From Luteimicrobium subarcticum (GTDB taxonomy: Bacteria > Actinomycetota > Actinomycetes > Actinomycetales > Cellulomonadaceae): DNA of 64,000 nt. Numbering within the stretch: the first letter of the stretch is position 1; the number at the start of each line of letters is the position of its first letter. The notes beneath the pieces are model-generated. The model made no database searches. It saw only the letters and a list, made by a program, of their open reading frames with translations, and was not told the DNA's origin. The translations under genes were made by a program, and so were the position numbers. Positions 45,381 to 52,470 of the stretch are shown piece after piece. The stretch spans positions 166,182 through 230,181 of the forward strand of contig NZ_PGTZ01000011.1 of the NCBI RefSeq assembly GCF_002798015.1, written 5' to 3'.

Positions 45381-46502
45381 CGCTGCACCGCCGGTGAGCT
45401 CACGTCGGGTGCGTGGCCGGGCGGCACGAGGGTTCCTGCGACCATCGCATCGATGGCCCGCGCCGACGCGGCGAGGAGGCGCTCCTCGTCGGGCGCGAGA
45501 GGGTCGAGCAGCACGTGGGTCCACCCTTCGGGTCCGAGGACGACGGGCACGCCCAGCACCCCGTGGACCGGTCGTCCTTCGAGGGCGGTCTCACCCTCGA
45601 GGGCCACCTGCCCGGCGACGACGATGTCCCGTCCGTCGAGGACGACCTCGACGAGGTCGACGGTGGCGGCGGCCGTCCCGGCGGCGGTCTTCGCGCCGCT
45701 CTGGTGCGTGAGCCAGGGGCGCGCGACGACGCGCAGGTCGGGCGGCCACGCATCCACGGCCTCGAACGCGGCCGCCATGTCGTCGGCCCCGACGCGGGCG
45801 AGGGTCTGCTGCGCGGCGACGATCTCGGCGGGGAAGGCGTCGAGCGTCCGGGGGCTCGGTCCGGACGGGGTGCGCAGGGCGTCCGTGGCGCGGCGACGCT
45901 CGTCCGGGTCCAGGCCGCGCACCCGCACGGTCGACCACAGCGGCACGAGACCCTCGCCGTGCGCGCCGGCGACGAACCCGCCGACCCGCTGGCGCCGCAC
46001 GCCGAGCGACGTCGCGAGCTCGCGCCGGAACCGCAGCGTGTCGAGCCAGGCGCCCATGCCGATCACGCGGTGCCGGTCGAGGTGGCGCGACCGCTGCGAC
46101 GCCGAGCTCGACGGGGTTGGACACGACGATGACGACCTCGTGGCCCGAGCCGTGCTCCGCGATCGCCCGCGCCTGGGCGTCGAACACCGCCGCGTTGTCG
46201 GCGGCGAGGTCGGCTCGCGAGACGGGCGCGCCGGCCCGGGCGGGCGCCGTCCGCCCGGCGGCGAGCACCACGACGTCCGCGACCACGTCCTCGGGACGCA
46301 GCGCGACGTCGAGCAGCGGCGCGTGCTCGTCGTAGGCGTCGACGAGGTCGGTGCGCAGCCCGTGGGTCGCGCGGGCCGACGGACCGTCCTCCCGCCCCAC
46401 CAGCTGGAGCCGCGAGCTCGGCGGCAGGAGCCGCCGCTCGACGAGCTGCGTGCAGACCTGTCGTCCGACGTCACCTGTTGCCCCGAGCACTGCTACGTCC
46501 AC
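45377..46502 (-). pseudogene. Malate/lactate dehydrogenase-like gene with one frameshift
   Basis: The N-terminal half (GTG at 46502) has the NAD motif VAVLGATGDVGRQVCTQL and runs to IVVSNPVELGVAAVA. The C-terminal half continues in another frame from about 46084 with HLDRHRVIGMGAWLDTLRF, the active-site His in AGAHGEGLVP, and the rest of the catalytic domain. The intact family sequence joins exactly here (NPVE...RHLDRHRVIG), so either one extra C or two missing bases near 46085 break the frame. The defect may be real decay or a sequencing error in CGCGCCAC. Without it the product would be about 375 residues. It is followed by the coupled ACT gene. Confidence 0.8.
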
Positions 46503-46509
46503 GTTCCGC

Positions 46510-46515
46510 ACCGTA
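46510..46515 (-). promoter_or_regulatory. -10 box upstream of the dehydrogenase pseudogene
   Basis: Minus-strand TACGGT ends 7 nt before the GTG at 46502. Confidence 0.35.
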
Positions 46516-46535
46516 GCCCTCGCGTGTTGCGCGCT

Positions 46536-46559
46536 CGTTGCGGCGGCCCAGCCGCAACG
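46536..46559 (-). terminator. Hairpin after STAS gene
   Basis: Stem CGTTGCGGC / GCCGCAACG (9 bp) with a 6-nt loop. It lies downstream of the STAS gene and upstream of the dehydrogenase promoter, both on the minus strand. Confidence 0.55.
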
Positions 46560-46579
46560 CCCGCCGACCGCCGGAGCGG

Positions 46580-46924
46580 CTACCCGGCGACGGCGCGCGC
46601 AGCGGGCGGCGGGTCGTCCGGGCTGTCGTCGTGGTCGACCAGCTCGACCATGTCGAGCACGCCGGACGTGGTGAGCAGTGCGACGACCTGGGCCGGGGCA
46701 CGCACCAGGCGCGGCTTCGACGTCGGCGTCACCTTCATGAGCAGCAGGTGCAGGCCCGAGGAGTCCATGAACGTGACGCGCGAGAGGTCGATCGTCTTGG
46801 GCAGACCGTCGATCGTCGCGAGCAGGTCCTTCTTGACGCGGTGCGTGAGCGCGAAGTCGATCTCGCCCCACATCACCCAGCGTCGGCCACCGCGCTGCAC
46901 GAGCACGCCGCTCGCATCACCCAT
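46580..46924 (-). CDS. STAS-domain anti-anti-sigma factor-like protein
   Basis: A 114-residue STAS protein. The phosphorylation-site loop VTFMDSSGLHLLLMKV contains the conserved Asp-Ser-Ser, and the N-terminal strand reads WVMWGEIDFALTHRVKKDLL. Such proteins release sigma factors by binding anti-sigma kinases and are switched by Ser phosphorylation. No sigma factor or kinase gene is adjacent, so the partner is unknown. The ATG follows GGAGG by 7 nt. Confidence 0.82.
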   Translation of the reverse strand: MGDASGVLVQRGGRRWVMWGEIDFALTHRVKKDLLATIDGLPKTIDLSRVTFMDSSGLHLLLMKVTPTSKPRLVRAPAQVVALLTTSGVLDMVELVDHDDSPDDPPPAARAVAG

Positions 46925-47063
46925 GTCACACCTCCGCTCCGGTCGTGCGACACCGTGCGCCCGAGCCGGGGAAAGGCTACGCGGTCGCGGGCATCCGTGG
47001 TCGACCGAGACGCGCCGTCGGAACGTCCGCGCACGAGAGGGGGACGCGCGCGAGGATGTGCCC

Positions 47064-47451
47064 GTGGCACGCAACCACCAGGCGCCGGACGCCGTCGACA
47101 AAGACGCGTTCGAGCAGGTGATCCGTGAGGAGTCCGGCCTGGACCTTGCGCGAGCCGTCGTGTCGGCGGTGTTCAGCGTCGACGACCGGGCGTGGCTCGA
47201 GACGACGTACCTCCGCCTCCTGTCCGACGAGGACCCCCGCATCCGCGACGTCCGGACGACGGTGGCGACCTGCCTCGGTCACGTCGCGACGTTCTTCCGC
47301 GAGATCGACATCCGGGCTGTCGTGCCGGTGCTCGTCACCATGCTCGACGACGCGCAGCCAGGCGTGGACCGCCCTCGAGGACATCGCCCAGGTCACCGGA
47401 ATCGACCTGCCGCCGAGCCCCTTCGACGTCACGGACGATGCCCCGGCGTGA
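47064..47451 (+). pseudogene. HEAT-like protein gene with one frameshift
   Basis: From the GTG at 47064 the frame reads ARNHQAPDAVDKDAFEQVI, then two HEAT-like helices (AWLETTYLRLLSDEDPRIRD, VATCLGHVATFFREID). Near 47360 the coherent sequence shifts to the +1 frame and finishes AWTALEDIAQVTGIDLPP to the stop at 47451. Codon use is good on both sides, so the break is recent or a sequencing error. The intact product would be about 128 residues. Similar short HEAT proteins occur as immunity proteins near polymorphic toxins; here that is only a suggestion. It overlaps the convergent gene by 23 bp. Confidence 0.65.
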
Positions 47452-47926
47452 CACCGGCTTCGTCCAGCTCACGAGAGACATCGCGAACCGCCGGATCATC
47501 GTGGTCGCGCGCCACCGCGAGCAAGGCGGCCAGCGGCACCTGTGCCCCGACGTCGACCAGGAGCCACGCGAGCCGCGCACAGGCGTCCGCGTCGCGGTCG
47601 CGGACCTGCCGCAGCACGACATCGACGAACAGGCCCGTGTCGACAGCCGATCCCGCGGCCCGGATCACGTCGGAGACCGGACGTGCCCAGGCGCCCGCGA
47701 GGGCGATCTCGAGAAGCTGCTCGAGCAGCTGGGGAACGTCCCCGGGAAAGGTCCGCAAGAAGGTGAGCGCAGTCGACCGGTCCCACGCCGATCCGCCCGC
47801 CAACGCCGCATTCAGCAGATCGCTTCGCGTCGAGAGACGGTTCACCCCGGCTCGTCGCCGGGCCGCGTCGCGCTCCGCAGCAACCAGTGCGACCCATGCG
47901 CCGTCGCCTCCGCTCTTCCCGTTCAT
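47429..47926 (-). CDS. Helical protein of unknown function
   Basis: About 165 residues, starting MNGKSGGDGAWVALVAAERD. The body is rich in Leu, Ala and Asp, with repeated helix pairs (STALTFLRTFPGDVPQLLEQ; RLAWLLVDVGAQVPLAALLA) that resemble HEAT or Armadillo-like repeats, though no family is certain. It overlaps the frameshifted HEAT-like gene tail to tail. The upstream ribosome site is weak, so the start is provisional. It may belong to an island of orphan immunity genes. Confidence 0.55.
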   Translation of the reverse strand: MNGKSGGDGAWVALVAAERDAARRRAGVNRLSTRSDLLNAALAGGSAWDRSTALTFLRTFPGDVPQLLEQLLEIALAGAWARPVSDVIRAAGSAVDTGLFVDVVLRQVRDRDADACARLAWLLVDVGAQVPLAALLAVARDHDDPAVRDVSRELDEAGVTPGHRP

Positions 47927-48028
47927 GCCATCGACTCGCTCCGTGTCGTCGTCGAACCACTTGCGCTGCGCGGGGCAGAGCGTATGACGACCGAGCAACC
48001 CTGACGACACTGCGGATGGTGACAGCCC

Positions 48029-48304
48029 ATGGAATGGCAGCAGGACGTGATGCTCGACCTCATGCCTCGCCTCGGTGGGTGCGGCGTGACATCGATCGTG
48101 AAGTTCGACGACGAGCGCCTCGTCGAGGGCGGCGCGCCATGGACCGTCATCCTTTCGGGAGCCGGCATCGGCACCGAGGGCGCCGTCCGCGAGGAGTCTG
48201 CCGACCTCCGGGCGTGCCTGGTCCGTGCGCTCCGCAGGCTCCGCACGCAGAGCGCGCAGTGGAGCTGGCTCGACGCCGAGATCGTCGCCCTCGAGGAGGG
48301 TTAG
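48029..48304 (+). CDS. Small protein of unknown function (91 residues)
   Basis: An uncharacterised 91-residue protein beginning MEWQQDVMLDLMPRLGGCG, with VTSIVKFDDERLVEGGAPWT and a C-terminal helix ending WSWLDAEIVALEEG. Codon use and the overlap of its end with the MarR stop (convergent, 4 nt) support a real gene. A GGATGG lies upstream. No domain is recognised. Together with the two HEAT-like genes it may be an accessory immunity-type cluster, but there is no direct evidence. Confidence 0.6.
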   Translation: MEWQQDVMLDLMPRLGGCGVTSIVKFDDERLVEGGAPWTVILSGAGIGTEGAVREESADLRACLVRALRRLRTQSAQWSWLDAEIVALEEG

Positions 48305-48819
48305 CGGCTCTCGTCGAGCGTGCGGCCGACGGCAGGGACGAGCGACCTCGTGAGCAGGCGCTCGAGACGCCGGCGATCGGCGCTGGAGAGCACGGCGGTC
48401 TGTGGCGCCAGCGCCGCCGCGACCTGGGCGTGGACGACGGCGTGCTGCGCGCGTCCGACCGCGCTGAGCGACACCTCGACGACGCGCCCGTCAGCGGCGC
48501 TCGGGGTGCGCTCGACGAGCCCGCGCCGCTCGGCCCGGTCCACGAGGCCCGAGAGCGTCGAGCGCTCCAGGCCGAGGAAGTCGGCGAGCTCGCTGATGCG
48601 CAGCCGCCGGTCGGCCAGGATGCCGAGCACGCGCAGCAGCGTGAGCGACAGGTCGTGCTCGGCCGCGACGCGCGACAGGACGGCCGTGGTCATGAACGCG
48701 CTCTGTACGAGCGCGTCGACGAGCGCGTCGTCGGACGCGGCGACGGTCGGTGCGCCGTCCGTCGGTGCGCCGTCCGTCGGCGCGGCGGCAGGTGAGACGG
48801 AGGACTGCGCGGGGCTCAT
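48301..48819 (-). CDS. MarR family transcriptional regulator
   Basis: A 172-residue winged-helix regulator: LRVLGILADRRLRISELADFLGLERSTLSGLVDRAERRGLVER is interrupted only by the usual loops, and the wing is SAADGRVVEVSLS. The first 30 residues are low complexity, with PTDGA repeated because of a short tandem DNA repeat near 48755-48785. It diverges from the oxidoreductase gene, and a 7-3-7 palindrome sits in the shared spacer. It therefore probably represses that gene and itself in response to an unknown ligand. Confidence 0.88.
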   Translation of the reverse strand: MSPAQSSVSPAAAPTDGAPTDGAPTVAASDDALVDALVQSAFMTTAVLSRVAAEHDLSLTLLRVLGILADRRLRISELADFLGLERSTLSGLVDRAERRGLVERTPSAADGRVVEVSLSAVGRAQHAVVHAQVAAALAPQTAVLSSADRRRLERLLTRSLVPAVGRTLDESR

Positions 48820-48825
48820 ACCGTC

Positions 48826-48831
48826 AGCCTA
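48826..48831 (-). promoter_or_regulatory. -10 box, leaderless start of MarR gene
   Basis: Minus-strand TAGGCT ends 6 nt before the ATG at 48819. Confidence 0.5.
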
Positions 48832-48833
48832 CC

Positions 48834-48862
48834 TTGAAGTAGTTCGCACCACGATCTACTCT
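48834..48862 (+). promoter_or_regulatory. Promoter of the oxidoreductase gene
   Basis: TTGAAG (48834-48839) and TACTCT (48857-48862) are separated by 17 nt, an ideal sigma-70-type spacing. The -10 directly abuts the palindromic operator. Confidence 0.65.
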
Positions 48863-48879
48863 GATTCGTAGAACGAATC
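48863..48879. promoter_or_regulatory. MarR-type operator palindrome
   Basis: GATTCGT-AGA-ACGAATC is a perfect 7-3-7 inverted repeat placed just after the -10 box, covering the expected transcription start. Binding here would block the promoter. Confidence 0.7.
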
Positions 48880-48901
48880 ATCTTCCGCCGAAGGAGCCAT
48901 C

Positions 48902-49852
48902 ATGAAGGCCGCACTCGTCACTGCGTTCGACACCCCGCCCACCCCGACCGAGATCGCCGCCCCCGTCGCCGCCGAGGGCCAGGTCGTCCTCGACGTCGTC
49001 GCCGCCGGGCTGCACCCCCGCGTCCGGTCGCAGGCGGACGGCTCGCACTACACCAGCACCGGCGCGCTCCCCCTCGTCCCCGGTATCGACGGGGTCGGCC
49101 GCGATGCCGAGGGCACGCTGCGCTACTTCATCCTGGACGACGACGACCAGGGCTCGTTCGCCGAGCGGGTCGCCGTCGACGCCCGTCGGACCGTCCCGCT
49201 CCCGGACGGCACCGACCCCGTGGTCGCGGCCGCGGCGATGAACCCGGCGATGTCGTCATGGGTCGCGCTGCGCCGCCGGATCACGTTCGAGGCCGGGCAG
49301 CAGGTGCTCGTCCTCGGCGCGACGGGCAGCGCCGGACGCATGGCCGTGCAGGTCGCGAAGCGCCTCGGTGCCGGCCGCGTCGTCGCCGCCGGGCGCAACC
49401 CGCAGTCGCTCGCCGCGCTCCCCGCGCTCGGCGCGGACGAGACGGTCTCGCTCGTCGGCGACCCCGACGAGGTCGCCGGCCGGCTCGCGGCCGCGGCAGC
49501 CGACGTCGACGTCGTCGTCGACTACGTGTGGGGCGCGACGACGGCGGCCGCGATGGTCGCTCTCGTCACGGCGCGCGCCGACCGCGGCAAGCCACTCACC
49601 TGGGTCGAGGTCGGCTCGGTCGGCGGGCGCGAGGCCACCATCCCGTCCGCCGCTCTGCGGGCCGCGCGGCTCGCGATCGTCGGCAGCGGCCAGGGCTCGG
49701 TCACGACGCGCGGAATCGTCGGCGAGCTCGGCGCGCTGGCCGATGAGCTCGGCCGCGGCACCTTCACAGTGGACGCTCAGCCAGTGCCCCTCGACGACGT
49801 CACCGCGGCGTGGGCCACCGGCAGCGACCGGCGCGTCGTCATCGTGCCCTGA
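48902..49852 (+). CDS. Medium-chain dehydrogenase/quinone oxidoreductase family protein
   Basis: A 316-residue MDR protein with an N-terminal GroES-like fold and the NADPH-binding motif QQVLVLGATGSAGRMAVQVAK. The catalytic and structural zinc cysteines are absent, as in quinone-oxidoreductase-type members. An AAGGAG ribosome site precedes the ATG. It is probably induced when the divergent MarR repressor releases the operator. The substrate is likely an electrophile or quinone, which is inference from the regulator pairing. Confidence 0.85.
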   Translation: MKAALVTAFDTPPTPTEIAAPVAAEGQVVLDVVAAGLHPRVRSQADGSHYTSTGALPLVPGIDGVGRDAEGTLRYFILDDDDQGSFAERVAVDARRTVPLPDGTDPVVAAAAMNPAMSSWVALRRRITFEAGQQVLVLGATGSAGRMAVQVAKRLGAGRVVAAGRNPQSLAALPALGADETVSLVGDPDEVAGRLAAAAADVDVVVDYVWGATTAAAMVALVTARADRGKPLTWVEVGSVGGREATIPSAALRAARLAIVGSGQGSVTTRGIVGELGALADELGRGTFTVDAQPVPLDDVTAAWATGSDRRVVIVP

Positions 49853-50045
49853 CGCACCAGGCGCGAATCCAGGGATCCGACCGGACAGATGCCTCGACCT
49901 GAGCCAGAGGTCGGGCTGTCGCGGACGTCGGCGATCGATCGGGACACTCGTCTCCCCTGCATAGCCATCGCTGTGGCCTGCGAGCACTCGCCCGCCAGTG
50001 TCCACAGGGGAGCTCTCCCCATCGACGGCCACGCAGTCGGGCGGG

Positions 50046-50051
50046 TACAGT
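50046..50051 (+). promoter_or_regulatory. -10 box upstream of the broken toxin locus
   Basis: TACAGT ends 8 nt before the ATG of a 24-codon frame at 50060. Confidence 0.4.
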
Positions 50052-50059
50052 CGCGGGTC

Positions 50060-50134
50060 ATGGGATGCAGGGGGTCGGGGGCGTGTGAAGCGTCGCTGCT
50101 GGTAGCGGACGCAGTGGCTGGTGGTGTGCGGTGA
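50060..50134 (+). CDS. 24-codon leader frame coupled to the broken toxin gene
   Basis: A short frame beginning MGCRGSGACEASLLVAD has its stop overlapping the GTG of the toxin N-terminus as GTGA. A -10 box lies just upstream. It may be a leader peptide that brings ribosomes to the toxin start, or the tail of a decayed upstream gene. The rest of the 278-base gap after the oxidoreductase gene shows nothing else. Confidence 0.35.
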   Translation: MGCRGSGACEASLLVADAVAGGVR

Positions 50135-50573
50135 CGCGCCCGTCTGACTGGTCGCCGGTGGGTCTGGACATCGATCCGACGCCGGGTGATCCGGTGCTGG
50201 TGCTGGTGGGTGGTCGGGACTACCTCGATGTGGCGTCGGCTATTGATGATGCGGCGTCGGCTCTGGATCGCCTGTCGGTCGACGGGACGGTGTCCGCGGC
50301 GGTGGATGCGGTGATGGACCGCAAAGAGGACGTCATCGCGGACATTCGCAGGGCGCACGGGCGCTACGAGGCCGCGGGGAACGCGCTCGCGAGAAGCAAC
50401 TCGAGAAGGCGCTTTCGGCACTAGAAGAAGATCCGCACGGATTCAAGGCTGATTGGGTAGGCAAAGCCAATGTCGCCCGGTTTGACGCGATGCGTGACGG
50501 CGACTCCCGGATCATCCTGGTCAGCAAGGACGGCAAGATCCTCATCCCTACCAATTACAGGTACATCCCGTGA
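50131..50573 (+). pseudogene. Broken polymorphic toxin: 86-residue N-terminus joined out of frame to an orphan toxin tip
   Basis: The first 84 codons or so (DWSPVGLDIDPTPGDPVLVL onward) are nearly identical to the N-terminus of the intact toxin at 55806. Similarity stops abruptly at 50384. From 50388 a different frame encodes 61 residues, REKQLEKALSALEEDPHGFK to a terminal NYRYIP, which looks like the C-terminal end of a toxin domain. The hydrophobic core and HINT protease are missing. The tip is clearly lower in GC than its surroundings. It directly precedes a DUF4279 immunity gene with a GTGA overlap. This fits an orphan toxin/immunity cassette left by recombination. Confidence 0.75.
50149..50384 (+). 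repeat. Direct repeat copy 1 (toxin 5' end)
   Basis: 236 bp matching 55824-56059 without gaps, with most differences at third codon positions. It encodes the conserved N-terminus of the toxin family. The repeat ends exactly where the broken copy loses its frame. Confidence 0.85.
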
Positions 50574-50998
50574 GCGCATTTCGCAGTTACCTCCGCGTCG
50601 TCAGTTCCACGCTCGACCCCGATGACATCTCCGACCGCCTCGCGTCCCCGCCGGACGAGGCGACGGCGAGGGGCTCTCGAAAGCGACCGGAGCTGCCGCC
50701 CCGCACGACGACGACGTGGACTCGGAACGTGACCGCACCCGTCGAGGACGCTCGTCCGGAGGACTTCGAGCCCGTGATCCTCGCATGGGGACCAGAGTTC
50801 GCGCGCGCACTGGGGAGCCTCGTGACCGCAGGCGACGCGTTCGTCGCCCTGGAATTGGTCCAGGAGATTCGCGATCTTGACAGCAGCCGAGAGAAGGGCA
50901 TCTTTCTGAGCCCCGAACTTCTCGCGTGGCTCGCAACCTCACACGCCTCTCTCGACATCGATCAATACATCTTCCACGACTGCTCCGAGGATCTCTGA
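50570..50998 (+). CDS. DUF4279-type immunity protein
   Basis: A 142-residue protein resembling DUF4279: FRSYLRVVSSTLDPDDISDRL, the RKRPELP turn, a central TTTWTRNVT, and the end GIFLSPELLAWLATSHASLDIDQYIF. DUF4279 proteins are frequent immunity partners of polymorphic toxins. Its GTG overlaps the stop of the orphan toxin tip, so it most likely neutralises that tip. It would still protect against sibling cells that carry the intact toxin. Confidence 0.75.
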   Translation: MSAFRSYLRVVSSTLDPDDISDRLASPPDEATARGSRKRPELPPRTTTTWTRNVTAPVEDARPEDFEPVILAWGPEFARALGSLVTAGDAFVALELVQEIRDLDSSREKGIFLSPELLAWLATSHASLDIDQYIFHDCSEDL

Positions 50999-51348
50999 CG
51001 GCCCCGCGCCGCCGCCACTGTTGGTGACGTCGCGGTTGCGACACTGATTCCCGCGAGCACGTACGCCGAGCATCTCCGACGTCCTGACCGGTGCCGTCGA
51101 AGCGGCGGCCCAGATCGACCAGGGACGCCTCCTCCTCGACGAGCGCCTCGTGGCGGAGTGGATGAGCTTGGTGAGCCCGGGGCCGGCATCCTCGCCGTCG
51201 ACTCAGCGGCCAGGCCGTCTTACCTGTGACTGGCTGCGCTCGGCTCTCCACGTCTTCGGGCGCCGAGACCGTCTCCGGCCCCACGCTGGTGGACGCCTTG
51301 CCGCACAGCACCTGGCCGCGCGAGGCGTGACCGGGCGACCGGTACCGC
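50999..51348. other. 350-base gap with possible gene debris
   Basis: No complete gene is seen. On the plus strand one frame from about 51063 reads SISDVLTGAVEAAAQIDQGR followed by LLLDERLVAEWMSLVSPG, which has protein-like composition but no start or coherent end. It may be a fragment of another cassette gene. No terminator hairpin was found. Confidence 0.35.
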
Positions 51349-52419
51349 TCAGAGGTCGCGCACGTACGTCCAGATCTCGCGCTGTGGCCGGTAGCCCAGG
51401 TGCGCGTAGAGGCCGTCGGCCCCGCTCGGGTTCTCGGTGTCGACGTCCAGCTCGGCCCACCGCACGCCGTCCGCCAGGTACGCGCGCATGGCCGCGTCGA
51501 GCAGCGCCACCGCGACCCCGTGCCCCCGGAACGCCCGTCGGACCCCTAGCCGCATCGTGTACGCGGCGTCGCCGCCGTGCCGCTGTCCGATGTGGTACCC
51601 GGCGACGAGCGGCGCTCCCCCGTCGACCGCCCCGCGCGTCTCGTCGTCGAGCGTGTCGTCCCCGCCGGCGGCGAGCGCCGCCGCGTGCGTGGCGCTGTCC
51701 GGCTCGGTGACGACCGCGAAGCTCCACCCCGGTTCGAACGTCGACCGCCCGTACCAGCGCCAGGTGCTGTCGTCCTGCGGCTCGCTGCCCGGGTGGTCCC
51801 GGAACGCGTCGTTGTGCGCGAGGCGGATCGGCTCCTCGAGGTCCTCGGACCAGGGCACGACGCGCAGCCCCGGCCGCAGCCGCGGTTCGGGCGGCGGGGT
51901 GCCGAGGTCGCGCCGCAGGTACGCGTACTTGCGGCGGACGGTGAAGCCGGCGTCCCGCAGCAGGCGGTGCGTCGACTCGGGGGCGCTGTCGTCGACGTCG
52001 AGGACGGCCTGGGCGGGCGCACCCTCGCCGACGTCGCCCGCGGCGATGCGGGCCGCGTCGGCCGCCCACGCCACCAGGGCGCGCCCCACCCCACGGCCGC
52101 GGTGGTCGGGCCGGACGCCGACGTGCAGGAACGCCCGTTGAACACCCGTGTCACCGGGGCGCGTCGACACGACCGCGTACGCGACGGGGTCGCCGTCGAC
52201 GTCGAGACCCAGCAGGGAACCGTCCGCGAGCGCCGGCGCGGGTGTCGCGAGCCATTCGCGCACCTCGACGAGGCTCGAGCGTCCGGGTGAGCGGTCGGCG
52301 CCCTCGATGATCGCGACGAGCGCGTGGACCGCGGGGGCGTCGTCGGGCGTGAGAGGTCGCCAGCGCAGGCCGGTCGCCGTGAGAGCGGTCTGCAGGTCGT
52401 CGGCAGCGGTGTCGTCCAC
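51349..52419 (-). CDS. Tandem GNAT acetyltransferase
   Basis: A 356-residue protein with two GNAT domains, as in mycothiol synthase MshD-like and Eis-like enzymes. The N-terminal one has VGVRPDHRGRGVGRALVAWA and the C-terminal one has GVRRAFRGHGVAVALLDAAM, both acetyl-CoA-binding loops. The C-terminus NPSGADGLYAHLGYRPQREI is typical. MshD is a possible assignment, but the mycothiol context is missing, so no symbol is given. The GTG start follows a -10 box by 6 nt. Confidence 0.82.
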   Translation of the reverse strand: MDDTAADDLQTALTATGLRWRPLTPDDAPAVHALVAIIEGADRSPGRSSLVEVREWLATPAPALADGSLLGLDVDGDPVAYAVVSTRPGDTGVQRAFLHVGVRPDHRGRGVGRALVAWAADAARIAAGDVGEGAPAQAVLDVDDSAPESTHRLLRDAGFTVRRKYAYLRRDLGTPPPEPRLRPGLRVVPWSEDLEEPIRLAHNDAFRDHPGSEPQDDSTWRWYGRSTFEPGWSFAVVTEPDSATHAAALAAGGDDTLDDETRGAVDGGAPLVAGYHIGQRHGGDAAYTMRLGVRRAFRGHGVAVALLDAAMRAYLADGVRWAELDVDTENPSGADGLYAHLGYRPQREIWTYVRDL

Positions 52420-52425
52420 CCCCCT

Positions 52426-52431
52426 ACGCTA
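52426..52431 (-). promoter_or_regulatory. -10 box, leaderless start of tandem GNAT gene
   Basis: Minus-strand TAGCGT ends 6 nt before the GTG at 52419. Confidence 0.45.
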
Positions 52432-52470
52432 GGCGCGCCCGCCGGGGAGGGCATGGTGGCGCGGCCGCCG

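Noticed and set aside
48750..48790. Short tandem repeat in the marR 5' end as a phase-variation tract
   Set aside because: It has only two to three in-frame copies of a 12-nt unit encoding PTDGA-like residues, so length changes would keep the frame.
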